A stretch of 64,000 nucleotides of DNA from assembly GCA_034440615.1 (NCBI GenBank), contig JAOTOM010003669.1, positions 1-64,000 on the forward strand. Direction: 5' to 3'. The DNA comes from Ashinkailepas kermadecensis. Lineage: Eukaryota > Arthropoda > Thecostraca > Neolepadidae. Shown piece after piece: positions 11,765-26,000 of this stretch. Numbering within the stretch: position 1 is the first letter of the stretch; the number at the start of each line of letters is the position of its first letter. Made by a program: the position numbers and the translations under genes. Under the pieces are notes generated by a model that was not told the DNA's origin, did not search any database, and was given only the letters and a program-made list of their open reading frames with translations.

Positions 11765-12310
11765 TTTAAGCAGGCATGGATGCAGTTTGAAAATTATTGG
11801 TAAGGCATTCAATCCACATGTGTTAAGAGAGATCAGGGGAGTAGGGCTGGATAGCTAGAGTGGATAGGCATTGATAGATGTGTGGGATATTGGATGACTG
11901 GTTTCTTTAGGATGTGGGATGGTTGGGGAGGGTCTTTTTACCAGGCTTATAGAATCTTCCATTTACAGACTTAACTGGATGGGCCCTTGGGTCTCTTATT
12001 AAGTCTAAACGCCTTATAGTTTTATATAGGATGTACCTAGCAGTGGATTCAGCACCTTCCTTCAGGATGTGATACTGATGAGATTGTGTATGGTAGCACA
12101 ATGGGTATGATGGGAGAAGTTTGTAATTGTTGAGTGTGTTATGCAATAGCAAGTGAATGGTGCTAGATAGGCTGGGATATATAGCTTCCTAGGAACTTGA
12201 GATAAGGGATTGATTGGGGTGAGAGTATATACATTTGTAGTACCTTTTCTAGATAGGCTTAACCCAGATGGGCCCCTGTGGCTCTTATTAAGCCTTAACA
12301 CTTGATGACT
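11765..12310 (+). repeat. LINE 3'-UTR-like tail region
   Basis: Two related segments (near 11940-12020 and 12240-12310) share GATGGGCCC followed by TCTTATTAAG. A GGGCCCTTGTGGCTC block also follows the LINE fragment at 1453-2030. Probably the 3' UTR of the 8160-11760 LINE plus a second truncated copy. Confidence 0.5.
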
Positions 12311-12349
12311 TTATGACTTAGAACCTTCCTGCATAATATCCCATGCAAG

Positions 12350-12600
12350 AAAGCAAATCCTTGTTTAAAAATGGAAAATTTCCAAACAATTTCCCCGCAA
12401 ATTTCCAGTTAAAAAAAGCCTCACCTGACCTCAGCTAATTGAAAAAATGTCCTATAAAAATTGTGGAAGATTACAAAGATGATTTTTTTATAACTTACAA
12501 CAAAAGTCTAACTTAACTGAACTTAGCCAAACATAACCCATTTGTATGCCTGATGGAGGCAAAATGCATGTAAAACTTTTCTTGTGGTTACCTTAAACTG
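12350..12600 (-). repeat. Copy of dispersed family F (minus)
   Basis: Matches parts of 43450-44100 and 54600-55220, including GTTACCTTAAACTGCAATA at 12589. It provides an empty target site (TTAA at 12593) for the MITE found at 54088-54600. Confidence 0.55.
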
Positions 12601-12739
12601 CAATAATACAGATAAACCTCCAGCTTTGTGTGCTGAATGAACCCAGTGGTGTCACCAGGGATATTTTGAAGGGGATGACGTGGTGCTCATTCAGGGGTGT
12701 CAGCATGGATTCCTTAAGTAGCCTTTTGGTGCTGAGGAT

Positions 12740-13465
12740 CCTTGACCCATCTAACCCTATTTTGTTGGATGTCTTTTGCTGCCTTACCACTGCACAATGC
12801 AGGTACAACAGTGTCGTGCTGGATCCCAAGCCACATGGGCAACTCTGGGAACAGCATAGCTGATGCTGCAAAACGTGCATTGTATGCTCCATGCACAAGA
12901 TACCTACCTCTCCCTGCCTGGGACCACATTTGCACAACCTCAATGTTTGTGTGTGCTAAATGGCAGGCTTCCTGAGATGCACTTGCTAATAATAGGCTGA
13001 GAGTAATTAAGTGTCACCTCAAAAAGTGGAGTTTGTGCTCACTTAGAAATAAGCAAGACAAAGTAGTGTTATGCTGCATGAGAATCGGGCATACATATGC
13101 GACTCACTCTTACCTGCTATGTGGTAATGACATACCACACTGTGTAGACATCACTTTGGACTCATATAACTGATGTCACTCAGTGAAGTTATGGGTGATG
13201 ACTCTAGCATTGTCCAATCAGGGTGACTTTTTTACTTCATCACCAAAATGTCCTGTGTAATATATGCACTTAGTGTAATAGGTTGAACCATGATGTTTTA
13301 TTGTGACATATGTTCCATTATTTACATATGTTCCTTTACCATTATTTTACTATTCTGCAGATTTTGCTAGAATATGTAATGTATCAACTTGTAAAGATCT
13401 TGAATTATGGGTGATACATGATCAATGCAGTTGATGTGCACCAAAGCCCCAAATAACTAACTGAC
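12740..13465 (+). pseudogene. LINE ORF2 3' end with RNase H and Zn-knuckle region, plus hairpin 3' tail
   Basis: The frame near 12780 encodes SCWIPSHMGNSGNSIADAAK, the C-terminal part of an RNase H domain. After a stop comes a block with RIGHTYATHSYLLCGNDIPH, typical of the C-terminal region of I/R1/jockey-like elements. The 3' end carries a stem-loop (GGGTG...GCACC) followed by CCCCAAATAACTAACTGAC. The same hairpin-plus-tail alone occurs at 25357, 31550 and 45239. Dead copy, 5'-truncated. Confidence 0.75.
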
Positions 13466-13739
13466 TCAGGGGTGTCAGTAGGCTAACATAACATAACCTA
13501 ACTTAATGCCCCTGGGTTCAGTCAGTGCACCTGGCTGGAGGTTTTTTCTCAGAATGTTTTAGTGATATCACCAACAGATGACTGGAAGCCAGCTGATGGT
13601 GACTTAGATACCCTGTTGATATGAAGAAAGTGTGAGGGATAATACTTGAAGATTACAGGTACCTACCAGGTATGGCAACCATGTGTACAATGACCATGGT
13701 ATACATATAGTGACCACAGCACACACTTGATGACAGGGA

Positions 13740-13915
13740 GTAATGCCATTAGCCACCTGATGACTGAGGTGTAATATCATTAGCCACCTGATGACTGAGG
13801 TGTAATACCATTAGCCACCTGATGACAGGTGTAATACCATTAGCCACCTGATGACAGGGAGTAATACCATTAGCCACCTGATGACTGAGGTGTAATACCA
13901 TTAGCCACCAGATAC
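13740..13915 (+). repeat. Minisatellite, ~31-bp unit, about 6 copies
   Basis: Unit contains TAATACCATTAGCCACCTGA followed by TGACTGAGGTG or the shorter TGACAGG variant. Copies differ by a few bases. Confidence 0.9.
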
Positions 13916-13929
13916 TATAGACTAGTAAG

Positions 13930-14410
13930 CTTAACCTCACTACCTAGTTCAGGAAGTGTTAACAAAAATATTGTCAAGAAGAATGTTCAGACTCATATTA
14001 GCACAACCTTATACCAGGTTGTATACCCTATACAATCTGGGAGATCTTGCTTAACTTTGACAATGAATTGCTCAGTGATCAAGTGCTCAAGATTCACTGG
14101 ACAGTGCAAGCTACAATTATCATGTCACAGGTTGAATGAATAAAATCTTCTCCATATTTGATCACCATACATTTCATCATGGGCCCTTTCTTAACAAGGG
14201 ATTTCAAAATGCTAGGAAAAGTGCAGCACCAAGTACTCTTGTTAGCCTACTTGGCACTTCAGAATATGGGTGCAACTTTATGGCATGGGATATGTACTGA
14301 CCAAATTATTGGATATTATATGGTGAGATGATTGAGATGGTAAGTTAGCTAAAGGGTTAGATAATGTCAATCTGAATAATAGTCTTCAGTTTAGGGAATC
14401 ATGTTACACT
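13930..14410 (+). pseudogene. Degenerate CR1-like LINE fragment
   Basis: Segments such as CTATACAATCTGGGAGATC and TTTATGGCATGGGATATGTA align with parts of the 8160-11760 LINE (for example 11370-11500), but with many deletions. No frame is left. Confidence 0.5.
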
Positions 14411-14628
14411 CCACTCCTGTACGCCGGACGAGACGGACGTGGCAGCTGCCGATACCTGGAGCCGAATTCGACGCACGAACACAGGGAGTTGAATTTGCCT
14501 TTTTGTTTCCTTACGTTTGTCTATTTTGATAGGCTAAGCTCATCTTAAGTTATACTTTTCTCTAAATCTCAGATTGCTAATCTAGACACAACTATCTAAA
14601 CTCGGATGGTACATAGACGGGAGGTGTC

Positions 14629-15490
14629 ATGGACGAAATTAAACAACAAATTGAGGAAGCAGTGAATGAAAAGGTGAAGGACCTTCGAGAGGAAATGGAG
14701 GATATTAGAAAGGAAAATAGGAAAGCAAACAACCAGCTAAGACAACTCATGGAGGAAAACAAAGTTCTCAAAAAACAAATTTCAGAATTGAACTGCACAA
14801 TTGAAAACATATAACAATACACTAGAAAAGATGCACTCATTCTAGGTGGTGGTGGGTTTCCATCATCCCCAATGGACACCTTTGAAGCTCCAGAGAAAAC
14901 CAGGGAGATTACCAAAAAGATAATTGAGGAGAAGCTAGGTGTGAAACTCTGGCAACATATCCGCTTGTCATCGTCTACGCCAAAACAGGAGTGTACTGAT
15001 AAAATTTCAGGATTTAGGTGATAGGAATGCTGTGTATGAAGCAACATTCAGCCAAACAGGAGAACACAAAACAAAAATAACCATACATGAGAACCTCACT
15101 GCAAAACGTGCAAAACAAGTACAGGTACTGGGTGAAATGTGGGAAAAGAAACAAATCTGCAACTATCGTACCAAAAATGGCAACATCATGGCCAGGAAAA
15201 CAAAGGAACAAAGGTATGTGCACATACATCCAGACATGAGCAGGGATGAGATTTTGGATGCAACTGATAAAGGACCATACAGAACAGAAAGAACATGGCA
15301 CAACAGCTCCAATCATCAAACACAAGATAACACCATAGCTGGACGAGTTGCTTCTCAGAGGTCTGATTTAGGGGAGTATGTTGTCAGGACAACCAGGAGT
15401 GGGAAGGCAGGCAGGGGGAGGGGGGAAAGGACTAGAGGACTGGATGTAAACCCAGAACAGTTAAAATTCATTGTGCATGTGTGTACATAG
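14629..15490 (+). pseudogene. LINE ORF1 (coiled coil and RRM-like region), frameshifted
   Basis: Begins MDEIKQQIEEAVNEKVKDLR and continues as a charged heptad-rich coiled coil of about 60 residues. A stop (14812) is followed by QYTRKDALILGG, then EKLGVKLWQHIRLSS. A frame change leads into RNAVYEATF, HKTKITIHENLTAKRAKQVQ and EMWEKKQICNYRTKNGNI. This is the layout of nucleic-acid-binding ORF1 proteins of several LINE clades. It is a separate element from the CR1-like copy, and no matching ORF2 follows directly. Confidence 0.7.
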
Positions 15491-15499
15491 ACTGAACAT

Positions 15500-17390
15500 A
15501 TGGTGCTGGATGGCTGGACTATATATAAGATACCTTTATGAAACAATACTTACTCACTGGCATCATCATAATAACCTAATCATATTAATAAGTGGAGTGG
15601 TTCTGGTTTGAAGAGTGAAGCATATAAACAACATGTGAGCACCAGCATTCTTGACAGATGACTTTTCGACTCATGTGCAATGACCAAACAAAGATGCCCC
15701 TGGCCTGCTCCCATTCATACTGCCAGTGCGCTATTGGTATGGTATGGGAGTATGGTGAGTGAATGTGTGTGTGAATGGAGAATGAGCCACTTACCATGGC
15801 CTGCTTCAAATAAGCGTCTTAACATGGTACACCAGGGGCATCATGCTCCTGAGCTCCTGAGCACCCAATAAATTATGGAGCAGCCTACCCAGAATGCATA
15901 GGCAAGCAAATGAATGAGGTGAATGACATTCACCAGTGCAATATTAATGCACCACATACCTGTCAAGACTGGTTGGTGACACATTGTTGGGGCATGTGAA
16001 TCTCACTGACAGAGACACTCTTATTATTAATTTGGATTATTCAATAATATTAACTTGTATCCACCCACCTTCGCACCTATGCTTTGGCCTGGTACCTACC
16101 ATGCAAGATATGCTGAACTGGTTTACTAACTCAGTCCCAGCTGTTTCCCTAGATGCCATGCACATATTCCTGTCAGGTTCCTGATAAAACATGCCACCAA
16201 CTGGTTTAGACATCTGAATTTAGCTTGTCCAGCTAACTAGGTAAATACCCACTTAGAAGTATGTCCCAAATGAAAATGATTTAAATAAAACAATTTCTAT
16301 TTTATCTCCACTCATCTTTTAGCATTTTGTGATGAATGGAGGGGTAGGCAGTACAAGATGCATATATAGGTAATTACCTACCTATATATGCAACCATAGT
16401 TAAATTCCCACTGGTCCTGCCTAGGTACATATCTGTCTGCCTGGGTGGGTGCGAACCTACTTAGGTTTTCATTACATTACAACTCACACTAGCAAAAAAG
16501 TACCTCAGCTTGCTCATGTTAATAGTAGGCACCTACCTACCTAGGTAGGTACCTGGCCTGTCTGCCTAGGTACCTATTTATTCACATTCTGCAATGATCA
16601 AACCAACTAAAATATCTAATGCATATTTCCCTAGATTAGGTAAATAGCTAAATAAACATATCTGGATCGAGATGTTCACATGCAATGACTCATACCGCTA
16701 CCTAGCACCTATTAAAGAAAAAACTGCACGTGAGTACCGCGTCCTGCGTAATAAGCCTGCCGTAAGACATTTATGAATGAAATAGAGAAAGAACTGTTTG
16801 GTAATCATTGTACTTGGTAACCAGTGACACTTATTAGGCTTAGAGGAGACATGTACTACATTTTCATTGAAATAAATTGAATAATTTCGCTTATGCAGCA
16901 TACAATTATTTTTGAATGCACAGACAATTGTGTATAAAATAGATCTATCTACGTTGTGCTTCCGAGCAGTTTTTGAATGAGGTATACATGGTTTCCTAAC
17001 AACAAGTTTTTTCAGACACCTGTTACATTACTTGACTATGGTACATGAACTTTGGCCTTATGAATAGTAAGTTGAATGGTTTTGTAAAGCAAATCGCTGC
17101 TACCATTTCAAGATTAATTCTCCATTAATATTATCCATATTCTCTATTAATTGCTAGGCACATCCGGTCTAGCCATGTAGTCGTCCGAGCCAGGTGAGAG
17201 GGAAGGCAAGCATATTGTTGTAATAAATTTGGTGAACTACCTACCTTGTTACGTAGGCCCTACAACTAGGTTATAACGCCTACCTACCATGGAAAATAAA
17301 ATATTTAACCCATTCTTGAATATAATCTCAGATGACCTTGACCTTACGTATTCTCATTTTGAACGCATTCGAGATAATTGTAATTTCTAT
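15500..17390. other. No gene seen; CCTA/TAGG palindromic runs at 16360-16580
   Basis: Only short repeats of ACCTACCTAGGTAGGTACC type and AT-rich sequence. No coding pattern recognised. Confidence 0.45.
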
Positions 17391-17399
17391 GATGTTCAA

Positions 17400-18572
<1,173 letters not shown>

Positions 18573-18602
18573 CTTAACCATATATAGAAGCTGAAAAACA
18601 CC

Positions 18603-18665
18603 CAACCATAGTTCCTCCCACATTCCACCCAGCAGCAAGCTTATGCTTAGCTGGATGGAGTTGTG
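18603..18665 (+). repeat. Inverted repeat / hairpin after the microsatellite
   Basis: CCTCCCACATTCCACCCAGC pairs imperfectly with GCTGGATGGAGTTGTGGGAGG, leaving a loop of about 15 bases. Confidence 0.6.
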
Positions 18666-19029
18666 GGAGGAGCCTAAGTAAAAAAAAATGCATTTCAAAT
18701 TAGGAGTGCTCACTACCATCTCGTCACAACCAGCTACTAACAATATAGTTTAGGCCTTAACTTCTTTTTGGGATGGATCTAGGGCCAGTCATATGCCTCC
18801 TTTGGGTATGACTACTTACAGCATTCTTTATTGCTAGTTGTATTGCTCTAACACTGGGTGCTTTTATGCTCGTTTATTTGTTTTCCATCTCTTAGCTGGG
18901 AGTGCCGCGACTTTACTGTTTATTTTATGGTGTTAACGTAAGGTGCTTGCAGTCGTTGGGTAAGGGGAGGGGGCACTCCTGGTCACCTGATCATGGGTGG
19001 CGGACCGTAAAATAAAGAAAAAAGAAGTC

Positions 19030-19215
19030 ATCAATTCATTTTACACAAGTCAATGTGTAGGTCAGTTATATTGCAATAGTCAAAGGTGGTTGATCAATGT
19101 AACATGCTGTCCTGCTATCCATTGGGAAAATCCCTCTTTAATGTATTAAAGTATGGTGGAAAAGTGCTTTAGGTCTGATATTCTTATTTTTTAATTCAAG
19201 GTGTGCACTAGGTGG
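19030..19215 (+). pseudogene. CR1-like LINE 3' fragment
   Basis: Matches the ORF2 end of the 8160-11760 LINE (11550-11720): GTGTAGGTCAGTTATATTGC, GGTTGATCAATG, TTTAATGTATTAAAG. No intact frame. Confidence 0.5.
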
Positions 19216-19662
19216 ATGGAAATTGGTGGTTGGTGGATTGGAATTGATGCTAGTAGGTGTTTACTGTGTAGTTCCCTTTAGGGTGGGCCATCTGGTCCTT
19301 GTTGGGCTTGTACATTTTGTGTCTCAAATCATGCTTATAGATTTTGCATGGGATGGATGTTTGGGAATTTTGCCAGTAGCAGGTGTACCTGATGGTGGAT
19401 TAGTAACTGGCCTTTGCAAATGTGATGTTGAAGTGATTGGCCATGGCACATTGGGGTTAATGGTTTCTTCATGACTGTGATTTTGTATGTATCACAGATT
19501 TCACAGACAGGGTTAGATCTCAGGAAGGATGTAAAAAAATGTGGTGGTGTTTACAGTCTTGTTTATTGGGTGTTTCTCGACGCACTTTATGCACGATCGC
19601 GGCTAATGGCGCCGCCTACATTGTTTCGCCGGTGGGCCACAGGATTGGGAAATGTCCTCATT

Positions 19663-19732
19663 GGTGCGAGTGTTGAACCCAGGACCTTTGGTACCCAAAG
19701 CTCAAGACCTTAACCACTCAGCCATCCTCACC
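19663..19732 (-). pseudogene. tRNA-like sequence (SINE head or tRNA pseudogene)
   Basis: The minus strand starts GGTGAGG and ends CTCGCACC, pairing at six of seven acceptor positions. The A box is ATGGCTGAGTGGTTAAGG, and the T-arm-like part is GGGTTCAACACTC. The anticodon arm does not fold cleanly. Confidence 0.45.
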
Positions 19733-20045
19733 CCAGTGTTTACAGTCATAAGCATAGCTGTTTTGATGAATGTGTTGGGGCAGACATCCAGAACATTTCC
19801 CAGTCACTTCTCTGATCTTTGGGAGCCTTCACATGTTGGGTTGCTACATTACTGTATGTAATATTTGCTTTTAGAAAGCTTCATTTTTTAATGCTGTGCA
19901 AGGTATGGATTTTTGCACCTGTTGACATAGCTTTTCACTCATTCATACATGTGGCATGTGCATACTTGCACTTGCCAAAATGGGAAGTTGAGGTATAAGT
20001 GAGCTGCCATGGCAGTTATTTGACACAGATATTTCGCCTTTTCAG

Positions 20046-20083
20046 ACCAATTTCCTGGGCCGACGAGGTGGAGGAGAGTGACG
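20046..20083 (+). CDS. EIF3G: eIF3g exon (SWADEVEE motif)
   Basis: Acceptor CGCCTTTTCAG, then codons for PISWADEVEESD and one base of the next codon before donor GTATGA. The first base completes a codon begun in an unseen upstream exon (incoming phase 2). S-W-A-D-x-V-E-E is the conserved N-terminal eIF3g motif. Confidence 0.85.
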
Positions 20084-23000
20084 GTATGAATCGTAGCCTC
20101 TCAGAATCACATTATCACACTAATCAGAATCATGGAGAATCACACTAGCTATGCTTGCAGATGCTACCAGTGATGCAATGGCACCGACTGGCTTGAGAGG
20201 CAATGTTAAGTTGTGAGATTCATTCTTTCCATGTAATGCTCAATTTATAAGATCTTTGGTGAATATCTAGCTTCATTCCCAGTGGTGAAGGAGCAAATAG
20301 TAGCCAACAGCTTCAAATGGTGTTCTTGATCTTGGTGATATTCTTCACATGCCCATGCCCATCTGTTTTTGTGTATGTATGAACAAGCTGACATGATCAA
20401 CCCATCCCAGCCCTACCCAACCATCATAGCTACAACCTGTTTTGCATTTTATTTTTCAAAGCTTTTACCCTATTTCTGTATTTAGGGCAGATCGCCCCAG
20501 TAGTTTTTCTAATGCTGTCCTCTATTAGATATATGCTCTTGGATCTTTTTAACTTTTCCTAGATATTCATTGTGCACATTTTGCTATTTTTTTCTAAAAT
20601 TTTGTGTTGCTGAGGAGCAGCTCCAGGCAAGGATTTTTGGGAGGCATGTTTTCAATGTTCTGTATTCCCAGTGTCTAATAGAATCTCTTGCTCTCCTCCA
20701 GCGAATGTGGGTAGTTTCTTGGGTTTTCCTTGCCTTTCTTGGTTGTTATATGTTGTCATTTTATGAATTTTTGTCATTTTTTTATTTGTCCACAGGTGCA
20801 TCCAGGGATGGATTTGGTAGGCATGAGATGATAGCTCTATATCGCTCTATTACTCTAGCTCCATATCGCTAGAGAAAGGGTCATGACATTTTCGGATCTT
20901 CATTTGCTATTCTTTGCATACAGTTTGTGATTTAAAAAATGGTTTGCCGAGGGGCAGCTCCACTGCATGTGGAATTGCAGAAAAAAGATGCAGATGCATT
21001 GAGAAAAAAAGATGTTTGGATGCATTGAACACATATGAATATGCAGCCATGGCTGGGACTCCACATGCCACTGAAAATCGCATTGGAGCTGCCCCTGGGC
21101 AAACCATTTTTTGGTGCACATATTTGCACATATTTCTACATACTTCATATATTTCAGTGCACATATTTCTACCTACAAATACAAAATACCTGACCGATTA
21201 TTATACATTATAAAGGCTACCTGCTTCATTATATGGCACCACCCATAACGCTTATGTTTGGGGCATACATTTCCCATCATGACTTTGAATGGTCCTAGTG
21301 GTTTTCTGGCACATCAACTATTTTAGCGATAAAAATGCTGCACCAATCCATAAAATAATGCCCATTCATATATGGTGAATTACTTCCCATGCTCATCTCA
21401 GTGCCTAGGTATGCCATTGTAAGAATATTTTTGGATGGTACCAACATAGTTTTTTTCTCAGATTATCATATACTGTTAGCATCCACGGACTCCAGCTTCC
21501 TATTTCTTGTGCTCAATTAAAAATGTCCAAACTCCGAAATTTGTCATGCATAATTTGTTGCACTTTGTACACCATTGCCACTTTCCATGATTTTGCCTTT
21601 TGGAAGGTTTTAGTGGTACTTATGGATTAGTTTTTAGCCAATATTAAAACAATCTGACAGTGAATGACGAAAATTGCACGGCCGGTCTGGCAAGCACGAT
21701 TTAGCCAGCGACAGCGACACTTTGATGTCACTGTCTCCACATAAGTATCAAAATTCTTGATTCACGTTCTGTTTGTGGGTTTGCAACACCACTTCCTGTT
21801 TTAGGCCGCCAGGTCACAGTATCCCTATTTTTGGCCCACTGACTGCGTCATTGACATTGGTCGATGCCAAGAGTGTTCATGTAGTTTAGACCAAAACGAA
21901 CCGTTTGAGCCCACTCCCGAGTCTCTAAAACGCATAGTTTCCAAGATCTCATGTGCCGAATCGCCCACACACTGAACAGATTTAGCTTTATATAAGCCAA
22001 ACAGGAATAGGGTTGCATCATGCCTTAGTAATTAAACCCTTTGTTTATATTTTTGACAATTTGATGTCACAGTCTCCACATAAGTATCAAAATAAATTCA
22101 CGTTCCGTTTGTGGGTTTGCAGCACCACTTCTTGTTTTAGGCCGCCAGGTCACAGTGTAGGCGGTGTGTTGCTTTGCCAACTCCACCTGCGCTGGCCACG
22201 ACCACGGTGCAATCTGCCGAGGACAGTAACAACCCTCAGCTGACACCGATTAAGAACCGTTGCTCTTCCAGCACCTTTAGTGACGTCTTATGCTGATACG
22301 TATACCAGTAAAAGGCGCCATCACGGGCGCTGGAAGAGCGAGGGCAAGAGCAGGGCTACTGGGCTCCCATGATGCGGACACAAGATCTGGCGCCCTACCG
22401 TGACAGGAAACCTGTCGATCGACTGCAACTGCACTCTCTTGGCAGCTCATGGAGACATTCCCTTGTACCATCGAATTTTCGCAGAAGTGCGCAAAGTTCA
22501 GAAATAAGTATATATCTACGTCGACGTTTCGACGCGGTGCGTTCAAATGTAGGATGCCTGGTCGATATTCGTCAGAGGAGTCGCATTGCGGAAATAATGC
22601 CTCCGATTTTCGTATATGGGTGTTCAAAAACAGTTCAATTCAGCTGAAATTAGCTGCGATCTCCTCGAAATTGAGCCTACCTGCTGATGACGACGTACGT
22701 ATCTCTGGCGCAGATGTAATATGCCGGATTGTCACATTGGCGTGGACGCCACGCCTTGTAATTATCATGTTGTCTCGCCTTTCCGCTCAGTTTATGCCGC
22801 ATCCCACTCGTCCAGCGACCCACCCGCCACCTGACTGACACTGACACGCGATCGCCCGATCTCGGGGCGCGCAGGTTACGTAGCATGACGACACAGCCAC
22901 GTATTGGCGGCTGGCTGGCGGATCCTTCGGCGGTCCCGGCTGGACTGGTACCGCCAAGCTCCGCCGCAATGCAACCTGTTGTGTGCCGAATCGCTCAGAT

Positions 23001-26000
23001 CTGTGTCGTCTGTACACTCGCTCGGGCTTCGTCTCCGCTCATGATCAGGGATGCGTTTTTAACTCGGTGGATATCATGCGTACTGTGAACCAAGAAGTTT
23101 GTTTCCAGAGCCATCGCTGCCCCCAAATGAAGAGAAGCTGCTCTCGAACGGCACAAAGATTGTCACCGAGTATAGAATTAATGATGATGGGAAGAAGGAA
23201 AAGGTAGGTTGCTACAAACCCGACTCACTGATCCATATGCAAGTTGCATAATCTGATATTGTATTGTTTTGTCTAAATATGTCAGCTCCTTTTCGCCTCA
23301 ATCATATTGATTGCATACTTAACCCGCGCACGTCCGGGGGTGGGGGCAGATATCTGCCCCCCCCCCTGCGGTTTTTCCTACTTTGCCGCCAAACTAATCG
23401 GGTTAGCAAGGCCAAACCTCGCATAGCTGCTCATTGGTCTTTTTCGCATATCCTCATAAATTTTTTACCCTGGGTCATCTCAAGTCAGGTCACCAGGTCA
23501 TGAGAAGTGACCCAACATCCCTCGGAGTTCTAAGTGGCATCACTCCCACAATAATTGGGCGATTGATTTCAAACTTATATCACGTCATGATCTTATCAAG
23601 GACTATAATATGTATATCACGGTTTTTTGTAGCATTGACCTGAGGTCAGGTCGCGGCCATGGCTTCCCCATTATAGGCCTATGGTAAAATATACAAATGT
23701 TTCCTGGTTACATATTTGCTCTCGGAATGACCTCCAACGGTTATGGCGTGTAGTTCAAAGCTATTCTCAATGTCACCTGACATTTTTGCTCAGTGACCTC
23801 ACCAAGGTCAGCTGAGGTCACCTGGAATCACTAGCACATTTCTGCGCATTATATCGCACTGCATTGAGCTAGAAGGCTGAAATTACCATCATTGTGCTTG
23901 TATCGCCAAGACGTGTCGATTGATATATTACATGACCTCCGTAGTCTACCCCATGACCTCGACCTGAGGTCACAGTTTCGGTGACCCATCTGTTGATCTG
24001 ACCTTAAATTACACAGCGTATGTCGATAGCACATTTCAAGGGCTGTCGAATAGCATTTGCAGTTTGTTTCTATCTGTTACAGGTCCTGAGATATGTGCGA
24101 ATATCTGAGGGTCCCACCCGATCTGGTCGAATTTGACATATGATGACCCAGTGACCTAAATATTGACCTGAGCGAGAAAATGACCTAAATACTTTCGATA
24201 GAGCTTGTCACCAGCTATCCATCGCCGTTTTCCGTTTGTCGCTACCTAGCATAGTTCTGGAGATCTTAGGGGGGGGGCAGACATCTGCCCCCCCCGGACA
24301 TGCGAAGTTGGCGCGGACCGCCGGACGTGCGAGTGTTAAGCTACTGTTCAGTTTGTGATGTTTTTCACAGCCTACGGTATATGTCCTCGGACATTGACAA
24401 TACTCTGCGATGACGCTTGCGTGTGGTGGAAGGGAGAGACGAGACCAGTCCGAGTGGGATGACGACGGGAAGGTCATTAACCATGGCACCGAAACGAGTG
24501 GGATTGCGACGGGAAGATCATGAACCATAGGACCGAACCGAGTGGGATTGTGACGGGAAGATCATGAACCATAGGACCGAACCGAGTGGGATGGCGACGA
24601 GAAGGTCATGAACCATAGGACCGAACCGAGTGCGATGGCGATGGGAAGGTCATTAACCATGTGAACGGTGGTCGGTGGAGATCAAGAAAAGAGGTTGTTT
24701 GGTTGAGATTATGAGCTAAGTACGTCTTGACATGTGCAGTGTCAAGAGTGCAGTGCAGTTAGCTGTGTGTATGTGTGTGCCTATGTGTAGCGTCATAAAT
24801 AGTCATGCCAATTGCTGAACCAGGTGTCCCATCTACACCTTCGCTGCTTTCGGCTAACAACAGGTGCTGTGCCTTATGTGCCCTTGTGTGTTTCCCTCAG
24901 ATTGTTACCACCATCAAGATCGAGAACCGGAAGGTATCCAAGGAGGTGGCTAAGCGGAAAGTCTGGTCAAAATTTGGTCTTTCCAAGGGCGACAAGCCAG
25001 GCCCCAACACAGCCACCACCATCATGGCAGAAGAGGTACGGATTGTAAAAGTTGGTCGATACCGAAAACACAAATGCTGACAACTGATAATACTGTGTTC
25101 CATTGCAACCTGTGAAGTCGTCCCATGACATCACAATATGGATTCGTTATGGCAGGAAGCAGTAGGCGATGAGGCGATGGCTCTACCAACACTGACTGCC
25201 AGAGTGGGAAGCTTACCTTCCAGGTTGGGAGTCTGAGTGCATACCGACTTCTTCCGGAGTACATTTTCATGGACATATTATTTTTGATGCACGGAATCTG
25301 TTTGCCGGTAACCGACGGAAAAAGCCTATTACCTACATAATATGCATAAGTAATATATGGGCGCTATATGACCATTGCAGTGGATGCGCCCTTTAAACCC
25401 AAATAACTAACTAACTAACTGCATAAGTAATATGCATTGCCATTTTTGGTCAAATCAAATGTCAAAGCATAGGAACAAAGAAGTGAGAAATCGATGGCAC
25501 TGCCCGGCAGCGAATCGTGATAATCAGCACAGCTTCGTCTCTCATAACTCACAGGAGCAATGCTCTTCCTTTTCAATGTTGGTTTCAGTACAAGGCTAGC
25601 CACATGAAAAACAAACAAATATAATTAACACTTCATCCTCAGCTCAGAGCGCATACCTACCTACGCAGCCGATTCCCTACGTGATGCGAACCCAACCCGC
25701 TACCGCATACGCCACAGTCGGATGTGATAGCGGTGCGCAACGCAAAGGATCAGCCAAGGTCTTGTGTTTGCGGCATGACGCGTTAACAATGTGTTCAAAG
25801 TTGCTGATGGTTATGACGTCATATAAAAATATCTTGCATCGATTGGTTGACAGACAGATTTCAGAACAGAAAACACTAACTCAGCCAATTCTGATCGGCG
25901 GCCTCCGGTACTCCTTAGGACGTCTCTTAAAACTGTCAAATTTGTCCACTATATGGGTGGCGCGAACGCAGGTTTTCGGTGACGCGGCTCCAGAGTCTGA

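Noticed and set aside
24805..24900. In-frame upstream extension (MPIAEPGVPSTPSLLSANN) of the eIF3g exon as an alternative start
   Set aside because: It ends at a good acceptor (TTTCCCTCAG) and family order requires the preceding VTEYRINDDGKK exon; treated as intron.
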